From: an uncultured Bacteroidia bacterium
GTDB taxonomy: Bacteria; Bacteroidota; Bacteroidia; Bacteroidales; Prolixibacteraceae
Assembly (NCBI GenBank): GCA_903902325.1
Contig: CAIUUO010000245.1
Span: 1-46,514, forward strand
Reading direction: 5' to 3'
Length of the DNA: 46,514 bases
Shown: positions 34,365 to 43,300 of the stretch, piece after piece
Layout of the letters: every line of letters starts with the position of its first letter
Position numbering within the stretch: the first letter of the stretch is position 1
Made by a program: the position numbers and the translations under genes
The notes under the pieces: generated by a model
What the model was told of the DNA's origin: nothing
Database searches by the model: none
What the model saw: the letters and a program-made list of their open reading frames with translations, nothing else

Positions 34365-35042
34365 TTGAAAATCTTAGTCATTGAGGATGAATCGGCCTTA
34401 CGCGAAACAATCATCTCCTACCTTGAAGGGGAGGGTTTCCTATGTGAGTACGCAGGATCTTTGGAATCAGGGAACGAAAAGGTCTGTCTGTACGAGTATG
34501 ACTGTATTCTTGTTGACATTGGTTTACCGGATGGCAGTGGTCTTACTTTGATCAGCAAGTTGAAGGAGTTTCATCCCGAAACAGGGATCATCATTATTTC
34601 GGCCAAAAATTCGATCGATGATAAAATATCCGGACTGGACCTCGGTGCAGATGATTATCTTACCAAACCTTTTCATCTACCGGAGCTGAACTCACGCATT
34701 AAATCACTGCTGCGACGCCGTAAATTTGAAGGTAAACAGGCAGTGGTCATCGAAAATTTGACCATCCTTCCTGAAAACAGACAGGTATTTGTTGGCAATG
34801 AACTTTTGCAACTCACCAAGTCTGAATTTGATCTCTTACTATTTTTTACCTCCAACAGGGGTCGGGTGCTTTCCAAAGAATCCATAGCTGAACATCTTTG
34901 GGGTGATTTTGCGGACGCTGCCGACTCATTCGATTTTGTGTATTCACACTTGAAAAATCTCAGGCGTAAACTGACAGAGAAAGCTGCAAAAGATTATTTC
35001 CAGAATGTTTATGGCACAGGATATGTCTTTATGGCGGAGTGA
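34365..35042 (+). CDS. OmpR/PhoB-family response regulator
   Basis: DNA-binding response regulator of 225 aa. The receiver has acidic residues E7-D8-E9, the phosphoacceptor D51 (ILVDIGLPDGSG), a switch serine S79 and K101 (LTKPF). A winged-helix C-terminal domain follows (LTKSEFDLLLFF, SHLKNLRRKL, YGTGYVF). The start codon is TTG at 34365, which gives the standard MKILVIEDE; no upstream ATG fits. Unusually, a secreted-protein gene separates it from its histidine kinase. It is the prime candidate to bind the shared element found here, before the pump operon and before the PepSY gene. Confidence 0.93.
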   Translation: MKILVIEDESALRETIISYLEGEGFLCEYAGSLESGNEKVCLYEYDCILVDIGLPDGSGLTLISKLKEFHPETGIIIISAKNSIDDKISGLDLGADDYLTKPFHLPELNSRIKSLLRRRKFEGKQAVVIENLTILPENRQVFVGNELLQLTKSEFDLLLFFTSNRGRVLSKESIAEHLWGDFADAADSFDFVYSHLKNLRRKLTEKAAKDYFQNVYGTGYVFMAE

Positions 35043-35046
35043 AGGG

Positions 35047-35083
35047 TAAGTTGCAGGTTACAAGGTACAGGTTGCAAGTTAGG
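35047..35083. repeat. Heptamer array AAGTTGC/AGGTTAC behind the response regulator stop
   Basis: Period-7 units AAGTTGC, AGGTTAC, AAGGTAC, AGGTTGC, AAGTTAG begin within 10 nt of the stop codon. The 15-mer GTTGCAGGTTACAAG (35050-35064) is found again, in the same orientation relative to the gene, directly behind the GH106 gene (40330-40344, minus strand). Confidence 0.8.
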
Positions 35084-35162
35084 AGTTTTTGGAAATTCTA
35101 GTGGAATAAAAAAACTGAATTAATCAGATAATTTGAAACAGAATGTAATAAATCAATCCAAA

Positions 35163-35861
35163 ATGAAAAAAATAATCTTATTGAGCCTGGTAGTTTCAAC
35201 AGCAATTTTCAATGTTTTAGGACAAACAAAAGCCTCAGGTAAGGCCTTTACCGAGTCACTCCTGCAAGAAAATTGCATTTTTTCAACCACAGGGCGGAAC
35301 ACGTATTTCATTCTTGAAATTGGTTACCGGCAAACCTTTCAAGGGATTGAAGGCAAAGACACTACGACACTCATTATCACAGTTCTTAATGAGACAAAGA
35401 AAATCGGAAATGTAGAAACAAGAATTGTTGAAGAAAATGAAATGGTAAATGGAAAACCAATTGAAATTTCAAGAAATTATTTTGCTTTCTGCAAGCAAAC
35501 AAGCAGCATTTATTATTTCGGTGAAGATGTTGATATGTATAAAAATGGAAAAGTTACAAGTCATGAAGGCGCGTGGACTGCCGAAGGTAAAAATAAGTCA
35601 GGTGTGCAGATGCCTGGTCTAGTCTTGTTAGGTTCAAGATACTATCAGGAGATTGCACCAAACATTGCTATGGACAGAGCCGAAATAATAAGTATGTCCG
35701 AAACAATGAAAACACCCGCTGGAAATTTTGCCAATGTTTTAAAGATTGAAGAATCTACTCCCATTGAACCTAAGGGAAAAGAATATAAATATTATGCTCC
35801 GGGAATTGGTTTGATAAAGGACGAAAATTTATTGTTGGTAAAGAATGGTTTCATCAATTAA
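35163..35861 (+). CDS. Secreted protein of unknown function, between regulator and kinase
   Basis: I do not recognise the family with certainty. The protein is 232 aa. The start at 35163 (MKKIILLSLVVSTAIFNVLGQ) gives a clean signal peptide; a TTG ten codons earlier is unlikely. The mature part is beta-rich (TTTLIITVLNETKKIGNVETRIVEE, SSIYYFGEDVDMYKNGKV) and ends with EYKYYAPGIGLIKDENLLLVK, a closing motif I associate with secreted or periplasmic proteins of the DUF3108/TapB kind. Its place inside the two-component operon suggests a link to sensing or to the response, but this is inference. Confidence 0.7.
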   Translation: MKKIILLSLVVSTAIFNVLGQTKASGKAFTESLLQENCIFSTTGRNTYFILEIGYRQTFQGIEGKDTTTLIITVLNETKKIGNVETRIVEENEMVNGKPIEISRNYFAFCKQTSSIYYFGEDVDMYKNGKVTSHEGAWTAEGKNKSGVQMPGLVLLGSRYYQEIAPNIAMDRAEIISMSETMKTPAGNFANVLKIEESTPIEPKGKEYKYYAPGIGLIKDENLLLVKNGFIN

Positions 35862-35899
35862 AACCACCTATAAAAGAATCAATCGTTGTTCTGAATAAA

Positions 35900-37162
35900 A
35901 TGAGATTACAGGCAAAAATAAATGTTCGTTTTCTGGTTCTGATGTTCCTGATATTCTCTGTCGCCGGAGTAGTATTCTATTATATGATCGGTGAGGTAGC
36001 GAACAGGAATGTAAGGGAAATGCTGGAGTCAAGAAGAGCTTATATTATTCTTAACCTTCAAAAAGGATCTTTGTTGACGGACTCCTTTTCATCACCGGAT
36101 AATTCCATTTTTATCAGGCACATGGATCAATCCAGGCAATACCGGATCTATTCAGATACCCTGGCTTATGATCAGGCGGAAAAGGAGTTGATACCATTCA
36201 GAAAGTTGACATTCACAGCCAGTTCAGGCAATCATCATTACAAAGTAGTTCTTCTGCAATCGCTGCTCGAAATGGAAGATTTTCGAATGCTGATTTTTAC
36301 ATTTTTAGGTGGACTTTTTCTTTTTGTGATGACTTCACTGTTCTTAGTCAACAGTTGGCTTTTTTCAAAAGCATGGAATCCTTTTCTAAAGAGTTTATCC
36401 GTTTTGAATTCCTGGAATTTCAGTGAGGGAAAGAGTGCCCATTTTGACACAACAGGTATTGACGAGTTTGACCAACTCAATGATTTGCTTCAAAATATGA
36501 TGCAAAAAATTAGAACAGACTTTGTAATCCTGAAAGAATTTACCGAAAATGCATCGCACGAATTACAAACACCACTGGCGATTATCAAGTCTAAACTTGA
36601 ACTGATTCTGCAAGACCGATCCTTGAGTGACGAGCAACACAGACAAATCCAGGCAGCATTTGAATCAACCATCCGGCTTTCAAAATTGAACGAAGCCCTT
36701 TTGCTGCTTTCAAAGATTGAAAATCAGCAATTTGTTGGGCAAAAGGAGATTGATTTCTGTCAACTGGTTCAATCCAGGATTGAATATCTGAGTGACCTTT
36801 TTGATTTGAAGAAAATAGATGTGACGGTTCAAATTGACAGTTTGGTTTTATTTACCATGAACCCATTGCTTGCCGAAATTCTGATCAACAATTTACTGAG
36901 TAATGCGTTGAGGCACAACCATGAAAACGGCAGGATATTCGTACACGCAGGATATCAGGAAATTACCATATCTAATACCGGGAAAAATCAGGAACTTGAC
37001 GCATCCGGATTGTTCAGGAGGTTCGCTAAACAGGTATCTACGGGAGAGTCCAACGGCCTGGGGCTATCCATTGCTTTCGAAATCTGCAAAGCCAACCATA
37101 TTCTGTTGAGTTACCATTATACGGATGGAATGCATCATTTTGTATTGAAACAGGAATCCTAA
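35900..37162 (+). CDS. Sensor histidine kinase
   Basis: Inner-membrane kinase of 420 aa. TM1 is about residues 11-31 and TM2 about 129-155, enclosing a periplasmic sensor loop of about 95 residues. The H-box FTENASHELQTPLAII has H220, the N-box is LINNLLSNALRHN and the G2 box is SNGLGLSIAFEI. The G1 box is reduced to ISNTG, which is common in Bacteroidota kinases of this type. It is the likely partner of the response regulator two genes upstream. Its stop codon overlaps the next promoter element. Confidence 0.9.
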   Translation: MRLQAKINVRFLVLMFLIFSVAGVVFYYMIGEVANRNVREMLESRRAYIILNLQKGSLLTDSFSSPDNSIFIRHMDQSRQYRIYSDTLAYDQAEKELIPFRKLTFTASSGNHHYKVVLLQSLLEMEDFRMLIFTFLGGLFLFVMTSLFLVNSWLFSKAWNPFLKSLSVLNSWNFSEGKSAHFDTTGIDEFDQLNDLLQNMMQKIRTDFVILKEFTENASHELQTPLAIIKSKLELILQDRSLSDEQHRQIQAAFESTIRLSKLNEALLLLSKIENQQFVGQKEIDFCQLVQSRIEYLSDLFDLKKIDVTVQIDSLVLFTMNPLLAEILINNLLSNALRHNHENGRIFVHAGYQEITISNTGKNQELDASGLFRRFAKQVSTGESNGLGLSIAFEICKANHILLSYHYTDGMHHFVLKQES

Positions 37163-37190
37163 ATTTCTACCAACTTGATTTGTACATTTG
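37158..37190 (+). promoter_or_regulatory. PepSY-like gene promoter with shared operator (site 3)
   Basis: CCTAAATTTCTACCAACTT (37158-37176) precedes TACATTTG (37183-37190) at the same 22-nt offset. The first bases overlap the kinase stop codon (37160-37162). The expected start of transcription is about 22 nt before the ATG at 37218. Confidence 0.75.
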
Positions 37191-37217
37191 ATTTGTTCAC
37201 CATAAAAAATTAGTGTC

Positions 37218-37682
37218 ATGAAAAAATTATTGTTGATTTTTGTTTGTCTAGCTTTTGTCCTCGGCGTTTCAGCACAAAAGCCAAAGGAGGAAATTCCTGC
37301 ATCTGCAAAATCCGGATTTGCAGCTAAATTTCCTGGCGCACAAAAAGTGAAATGGAGTATTGAAAAACCCGGAGAATTTGAAGTGGTTTTTACCCTTAAC
37401 AAAATTGAGCAATCTGTACTTGTTGATCCAAAAGGAAACATTATTGAAACTGAAATTGAGATCAAGGAAAGCGAACTCCCACAAGCGGTGAAGGCAACCC
37501 TGACCAAAGATTTTGCAGGTTTCAAACTCGATGAGATTGAAAAATCAACGGATGCAAAGGGGGTCGTTTCCTTCGAAATGGAAGCAGCCAAAGGCAAGGA
37601 CAAATGGGAACTGGCCTTTGATGCAAACGGCAAATTGCTTTCAAAAGAGCCCTTGAAAAAAGAAAAAGAAGATAAAAAATAG
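37218..37682 (+). CDS. PepSY-like (BLIP-like, DUF2874-type) periplasmic protein
   Basis: Small secreted protein of 154 aa. The signal peptide MKKLLLIFVCLAFVLGVSAQ is followed by two PepSY-like halves: FAAKFPGAQKVKWSIEKPGEFEVVF with VDPKGNIIETE, then VKATLTKDFAGFKLDEIEKS with FDANGKLLSKE. The family is common in Bacteroidota and is often encoded beside two-component systems, where such proteins may act as envelope-stress or signalling accessories. Its promoter element matches those of the pump operon and the regulator, so it very probably belongs to the same regulon. Confidence 0.85.
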   Translation: MKKLLLIFVCLAFVLGVSAQKPKEEIPASAKSGFAAKFPGAQKVKWSIEKPGEFEVVFTLNKIEQSVLVDPKGNIIETEIEIKESELPQAVKATLTKDFAGFKLDEIEKSTDAKGVVSFEMEAAKGKDKWELAFDANGKLLSKEPLKKEKEDKK

Positions 37683-37707
37683 AGAATTCTATTTTGCTAA
37701 AGATTTA

Positions 37708-37807
37708 ACCACAAAGGACGCAAAGGTTAAAACACGAAGGACACAAAGAGTAAATAGTCTGGTATTTATTTTTGTGTCCTTTGTGCATGCTTTGCGTCCT
37801 TTGTGGT
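37708..37807. repeat. Inverted repeat of CACAAAGGA-type units between convergent genes
   Basis: Outer arms 37708-37725 and 37790-37807 are 18 nt and perfectly complementary. Inner stretches (CACGAAGGACACAAAG against the complement of TTTTGTGTCCTTTGTG) extend the pairing. Units are about 9 nt (CACAAAGGA, CGCAAAGGT). It lies between the convergent PepSY-like and plug-protein genes, so it could end both transcripts, although it lacks a clean T-run. Confidence 0.85.
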
Positions 37808-37846
37808 GAAATCCATTTGGTAATTCCCAAAGTAGAAACTGGATGG

Positions 37847-39136
37847 TCATCTCCCCTTCACCGAATTGAAAACCCTGTAGCCAATAAGCCTGTCATACCT
37901 GGAAGAGAATCCACGGTAGTACACAAACAGGTGGTAATCGTTCTCCGTTTCCTGATGACTCCCCTCAAGAAAAGTGGCATCGGCGCTCTTTTTCTCCTTG
38001 TCAAATACGACATACTGGTAGTCATAAAATCCCTGCTTCAGAAGCATCGTCAGTTCGTACAATTTTGTTTCAGGATTGTAGTTCATCAGGTTAACAGGCG
38101 CACATTGCCAGTCCGAAAGTGACCCGAAAACATAGATCTGGTCGTTGGTCACCTGATCAGGCGGAGTTAGGAAAAAATGAACACAGATATAATCGGATTC
38201 CAGATCACTGTCTGTTGCACGGTCGTTTTTTACCAGATACTTTCCATTCAGATCATCCCTGAAACGATAGATTTCCTTCCGTTGGGATTGGTCCCGTTCA
38301 AGAAACAGATGGTAATATGGATCGCGGTATTCAATGGAATGAACCCCCATGCCATTGGTCTGCAGGTTTTTGGCATTAAAATTTCTGAATTCATTTCCTC
38401 CGCTGAATACATTGACATTGTCTTCATAAACCAACTGATTTTGCCGAATATAGGTAGGTCTGAGTTTCGTATGCATGTTGTCAATACGTGAATTTTGCAT
38501 GACCGAGGCGCTAATTTCATTTAAGGGATCTGTAATCTCCAGTTTTATAAAATTTACAGTAAAGGCGATCTGCTGACTTGCGCCATTGTAACCTTCATAG
38601 GCTGCTTTCCCTGCTCCGCCCGCTATTTCAGCCAATTTTTCAGCTACATAAAATGGCCTGATCAGCACCGGTTTTTCCTTGTTGGTGTTATCCCAGACTT
38701 TCAGGAGATAATTGCCAGAAACCAGGATTTTTACCTGGTCATTGGGAAGTGCCAGCCTGTAATTGACATAAGGAATTGTAGTATTGACAGAAAAGGCATA
38801 GTCGTTCAGCGGATTCTCCTGGAATCCATCCATGTATTCGGAAGTCATGAGACGAGACTGGTTCCAGCCGTAGTCGCAATGCGTGAGGGTATAACTGTAG
38901 CTTTTTGTTTTACCCGATAGTTCGTCAAATTTCAGGATCAACCGCTGTGAACTGCCTGCTTCCAAAACCGGCAGTGAAAACTCCCATCCTTCATTATGGA
39001 ATAGGACTGTATGGATAGCAGAATCTGTATAGTTTAGATTATCACCAGATTGATTTTTTTGAGCCCTGGATGAAAACACAAAAGCAAGGCAAATCAAACT
39101 AAATAAGATATTTTTTAAATTTAACATTGAGTTCAT
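37847..39136 (-). CDS. Type IX secretion system plug-domain protein (DUF5103)
   Basis: About 429 aa. The start at 39136 (or 39127) gives MNSMLNLKNILFSLICLAFVFSSRAQ, a signal peptide; the upstream ATG at 39151 adds five unneeded residues. The N-terminal half matches DUF5103: YSYTLTHCDYGWNQSRLMTSEYMDGFQENPL, DYAFSVNTTIPYVNYRL and GNYLLKVWDN. The later part has FGSLSDWQ and FYDYQYVVFD, an immunoglobulin-like fold. Related plug proteins close the SprA channel in the outer membrane in T9SS. No other T9SS genes are in the window. It marks the organism as Bacteroidota. Confidence 0.85.
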   Translation of the reverse strand: MNSMLNLKNILFSLICLAFVFSSRAQKNQSGDNLNYTDSAIHTVLFHNEGWEFSLPVLEAGSSQRLILKFDELSGKTKSYSYTLTHCDYGWNQSRLMTSEYMDGFQENPLNDYAFSVNTTIPYVNYRLALPNDQVKILVSGNYLLKVWDNTNKEKPVLIRPFYVAEKLAEIAGGAGKAAYEGYNGASQQIAFTVNFIKLEITDPLNEISASVMQNSRIDNMHTKLRPTYIRQNQLVYEDNVNVFSGGNEFRNFNAKNLQTNGMGVHSIEYRDPYYHLFLERDQSQRKEIYRFRDDLNGKYLVKNDRATDSDLESDYICVHFFLTPPDQVTNDQIYVFGSLSDWQCAPVNLMNYNPETKLYELTMLLKQGFYDYQYVVFDKEKKSADATFLEGSHQETENDYHLFVYYRGFSSRYDRLIGYRVFNSVKGR

Positions 39137-39216
39137 GAATTTTTCAGCCAATGTGGTACTTCAGTGACAGTATTGCAGAATTTTTCAGTTAAGAATCTAA
39201 GTAAATCTGACAATAT

Positions 39217-39234
39217 TATATTTGGCCAAAGGTA
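39217..39234. promoter_or_regulatory. Back-to-back -7 boxes in the divergent plug/MORN region
   Basis: TATATTTG (39217-39224, plus) abuts, through GC, the minus-strand box TACCTTTG (39227-39234). The minus box lies about 90 nt before the plug-protein start. The plus box is 220 nt from the MORN gene, which has a nearer candidate. The rest of the 310-nt region holds no gene. Confidence 0.35.
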
Positions 39235-39422
39235 ACCGGATGAATGCTAAAATATTTAAATCTCATTAAAAAAATGCAATGTATATTTTGTGCTTCATCC
39301 CTCATGTCAGTGTCCTTTACGCCTTGATAACTTGCTACAATCCAAAAACCTGGTTTGGAATATAGCGTCTTGACATTTTTCATATCCTCCGGGTAGGTAT
39401 CTGAAAAGTTGTTCTCAATTTG

Positions 39423-39430
39423 TACCTTTG
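39423..39430 (+). promoter_or_regulatory. Candidate -7 box for the MORN-repeat gene
   Basis: TACCTTTG matches TAnnTTTG and ends 16 nt before the ATG at 39447, which would give a very short leader. Confidence 0.4.
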
Positions 39431-39446
39431 CTGAAAGTCAATTTTT

Positions 39447-40232
39447 ATGAAAAAGCTTTTGTTGCTGTCAGTCTTGTGTTTATTCTATTTTTTATCCTTT
39501 TCCCAGGAAAATATCAACAAAACAGATTCCAAAGGTCTGAAGCAGGGGAAATGGGTAAGCAGGTATCCCGGAGGTTCCCTGAAATATGAAGGTGCATTTG
39601 ACCAGAACAAGCCTGTAGGAGTTTGGAAAAGATACCACGAAAACGGCGCAACCAAGGCTTTGATGTTCTATCGTCCCAATTCTGACAGGGTTTCGGCTTC
39701 CTTGTTTGATGATAAAGGGACCCTTTATGCCAAAGGCGTTTTCGAAGGCAATCTCCGCGACAGTACCTGGCAATTTTTTAAGGGAGAAAAGCTCATCCTG
39801 ATCGAGAATTACAAACAGGGGAAAAGGGATGGCAAATCGACTGGTTATGATCGGAATGGGAAGGTGAATTCCGAGAAAGAATGGAAAAATGATAGTCCTG
39901 ATGGCAGGTGTGTGGATTATTATCCGGGCGGAACAAAAAGGAGCTTGGTTGCCTATCAAGAGGGTAAAAGGAACGGCCCCGCAATGTTTTATGATGAAAG
40001 CGGCGTTGTTTCCATGGATGGAAAATACGCGGGTGATCTATCAGATGGCGATTGGAATGTTTACGACAAGGAAGGGAAACTTAAATATGTCATCAAATAC
40101 AACAAAGGGGAAATCATCAACAAGGATACCCTTGATTCCATGCAACTGGAAGAGTTTACAAAGTACGAAAAGGCCAGAGGGCAGATTCCTGAGCCAAAAG
40201 TGAACGAAAACGGAATGCCGGAGAGGCAATGA
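39447..40232 (+). CDS. Secreted MORN-repeat (YwqK-like) protein
   Basis: 261 aa with a signal peptide (MKKLLLLSVLCLFYFLSFSQ) and at least six MORN-type repeats of the form G-x-W-x2-Y-x2-G (KQGKWVSRYPGG, PVGVWKRYHENG, KRDGKSTGYDRNG, PDGRCVDYYPGG, RNGPAMFYDESG, SDGDWNVYDKEG). Such proteins are often labelled YwqK-family antitoxins, but no toxin gene is adjacent and the signal peptide argues against a cytoplasmic antitoxin. Molecular role unknown; envelope location is likely. Confidence 0.82.
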   Translation: MKKLLLLSVLCLFYFLSFSQENINKTDSKGLKQGKWVSRYPGGSLKYEGAFDQNKPVGVWKRYHENGATKALMFYRPNSDRVSASLFDDKGTLYAKGVFEGNLRDSTWQFFKGEKLILIENYKQGKRDGKSTGYDRNGKVNSEKEWKNDSPDGRCVDYYPGGTKRSLVAYQEGKRNGPAMFYDESGVVSMDGKYAGDLSDGDWNVYDKEGKLKYVIKYNKGEIINKDTLDSMQLEEFTKYEKARGQIPEPKVNENGMPERQ

Positions 40233-40248
40233 AAGTAAGGATAAAGGA

Positions 40249-40267
40249 CCCTTCGACAGGCTCAGGG
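40249..40267. repeat. Imperfect palindrome CCCTTCGACAGGCTCAGGG
   Basis: A 19-nt element, CCCT/AGGG at its ends, 16 nt behind the MORN-gene stop. It resembles a dispersed short repeat commonly seen between genes in many bacterial genomes. Only one copy is in this window. Confidence 0.5.
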
Positions 40268-40311
40268 CAAGTAAAGGATAAAGTAAGGAACGCTTTAATC
40301 TTTATTTCTAC

Positions 40312-40344
40312 GTAACTTGTAACTTGTAACTTGTAACCTGCAAC
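40312..40344. repeat. Heptamer array (GTAACTT) behind the GH106 stop
   Basis: Three GTAACTT units, then GTAACCT and GCAAC, end 2 nt from the stop codon of the minus-strand GH106 gene (40347-40349). In the gene sense the array begins GTTGCAGGTTACAAG, the same 15-mer as behind the response regulator. Confidence 0.85.
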
Positions 40345-40346
40345 AT

Positions 40347-43300
40347 TTACATCCTTATCAGCACTTTCCGTACCGGAATCAACCTAACTGGTCCGAGCAA
40401 TCCGGCTGCAGGCAAGGGTGAAAAGCCAAACTCCCTGGGAAGTTCAGTCAATTTGTCCCTACTACCATAAATGGGAACCAGATTTGCAGGTATCGGTGCA
40501 GGCTCCTTCATGGCGGCAATCCTGTTGATCAGCGTGTTGGTGACTACTATCTCGAGATGATTCGTTCCTGTTTTCAGTGTAGCTGTAATTTCGGGAGTTT
40601 GTCCGCGCATCCAGATTACACCTGCCTTTTTGTCATTGATTTTCACCTCTGCAATGTTTCCTACCTTACCAAGGTCAAGTAAGATTTTCTGATCAGAAGT
40701 CAAATAACCTTCCGGAAGGCTGAAATCCAGGCTGTAGCTTCCTGAACCACTGAAACTGCATGTTGCCGGGTCAGAACTCCAGGAAGTAAGTTGATCCGTG
40801 ATTTTTTGGATGGTTTGGAAGCCATTCCCTTTCAGCTCCATTTTCCAGTTGCCTGAAATGGTAAAAGGTGCCGGCAGACCCGTCACTTCAGATGCATAGG
40901 TATGTTCACCTGCAGAGGAGCGGACCGTTGTATGAAAAATTCCGTTAACTGAGCTTTCAGCTTCAATAGTCTTGGAAGTGATTCCAGTAATTTGTCTAAA
41001 ATCAGATTTGGAGACATATCTTTCCGGCATACCGGGGGAGAACTCCAGGAAGAATGATTCATAAGGTGCGATGGTAAGTGGGAGACAGATTCCGTCTTTG
41101 GTCTCCTTGAAATTAACTATCCCGATAATTTTACCTGTGAAAGGATCCCATTTGCGGATAACCTTGTTTTGCACCCTGAAAGTAATGGGAATGTTGCTTG
41201 TTTTGTCCTGGATGTTGGCCACGAAATAGAAATCACTTTCCCCGACTTTCCTGTGAAGGTAGGTAAGTCCTTCGTTTTTTCGTAATCCTTCATAAGCAAA
41301 ATCGATTCCGAAATCGGGCGCAATCCTGTTTCTGAGTATTTTCAGGAACGGATCGAGTGCACTGCTCTGCTTGTTCCACCAAATCTGCCTGTCAATCACA
41401 TTGTTGACCCGATAGACCTTGCCCTTCCCGAAAGAGAACCCGATCGTCGGATCGTTTTTTGCTTCCTTGATCCCATAGAGAACCTTGCCTGAAGATTCAA
41501 CGGCAACAGGCTCGTTGAAAAGACGGTCGACGATCTCTTTTACTTTTATATCCATCTCTGAAGCATTATTTAGCCCTGTCGATTTTTCGGGCAACCGTTC
41601 CAGGAAGAGTACATGACCGCCCAATTTGGCATATTTCTCAATAAATTCAAGTGTTTTGAGTGGTATTGTCTCTACATTGGGTATTATCAAAAGCTTGTAT
41701 TTCATTTTTTGCACTGCGATGTTGCCTTCCTCGATAGTGGCATGATTCTGCAATACATCGTCATTGAGGAGGTCGTAATCATAGCCATTGGAAGCGATCA
41801 GACCTCCCAGTTCACCCCAGTCAAACTCACGCGTCCATTTCCTCGGATTGATGGCATTGATGGCCCATTGGTTGGCAAGGGGCGAGTAAAGGGCAATATC
41901 TGCCTTGAAATCTCCCAGCCGAAGCAAATAAGAGCATCGTGCAATATATTCAGCCAGATTTGGATAGTATTTCCACCAGACATTTTGCGGTTGAATATAG
42001 GCTGCAAAAGGTATCGATCGGGATGGTGAGACTTCCTGCTCAGGCAGGCAATTGAAGCCGTGGTTGTAAAACTTGGTTGCACCCGAGAGTAAATAACCGT
42101 CGCTGGCTATTTTCAGTTCTTCCAGCGTTTCGCGGTAGCGTTCCCAGTGGATAAAGGTGTATACTTCTGCTGAGACTACTTTCCTGTCATAGAGGTGTGC
42201 ACCCGATGACACATATTTTTTCGGACCGATGCGGGTATCGAACCAGTCAGCCTGGTCTTTTTCGCCTGCCGTGATTTCCATTTCAGGAATATGGGCCATC
42301 CCTGCGGATTCTATGTTGTCGCTGTTGAAGCCGTATGTCTGTACGCGACCTTTGATGTTATGCCCTTCACACCAGCCAAGGAAACTTTTGTAGAATACAT
42401 TCAACCCGGTACTGTGAAGAAATTCGTTCACATCGTGCCTGATTTTGGGCGATTTGTCACCAAAATCAAACCAAATTGCCGGCAGATATGGGATCAGATC
42501 ATATCCGTAAATCTTTTGGAATTCTTCAAAAAGTCCTGTAGACCAGTTCAATCCGCTGGCCAGGTTGGGTAGTTCGAAACTGTCGACAAACAGCGACTCT
42601 ACAGTTTTTCCAAACTCCTCACCGAAAGCATTGTAGAATTTATTGCCAAGGAAATTACAATAGCGATTCATGGCTCCCATGTTGAAATGATCCACAGCAT
42701 TGGCTATGCCGTTTTTCTTCAGCCAGAAAGCCATCAGGCGCCAGTCGCCTTCCGGGATGTTCCACTCCAACTTGTTGTTATTTACCCTGGCCGTCAGGTT
42801 GACCATCGAGTTTTCGATCAGTTTGCCTGATTTGTCCAGTTTGCCGGCCAATGCTGCTACAAGCTGCTCATTGCCATCCAGGTTGGGCTTGTACACCTCC
42901 CAGGATCTCTTAGTTTTGATCAACCTGCCGGGAAGCGCGCCCTGGAAGGATTGTGGTCCGGTCAGGTCTGTATAGGTGGGCACAAGATCCTTCGACCGAT
43001 CCTCTTCGGGAACAAATTCCCCGCCGATGATCCAACCGGGTCCACCGAAATTGAGAGAAACTTCCATGTCAAGCCTCTTGGCCTCTTTGACCGCATGCGT
43101 CAGCAAAGCCATAAATTCATCAGAAAGATAGGGCACATTCCCTTTTTCGAAGACCGGATCCATGGATATCTGCTCGACGCCCCGGATGCCATGACTGCGC
43201 ATCTGTTCGAGTTCCCTCGTGATCTCATCTTTCGAGATGGCATTCCCGGGCCACCACCATCGGGTATGCGGCCAGCAATCTTTGGGAGGGGATTCGAAAT

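Noticed and set aside
39447..40232. Toxin-antitoxin module (YwqK antitoxin)
   Set aside because: The protein has a signal peptide and no partner toxin gene is adjacent.
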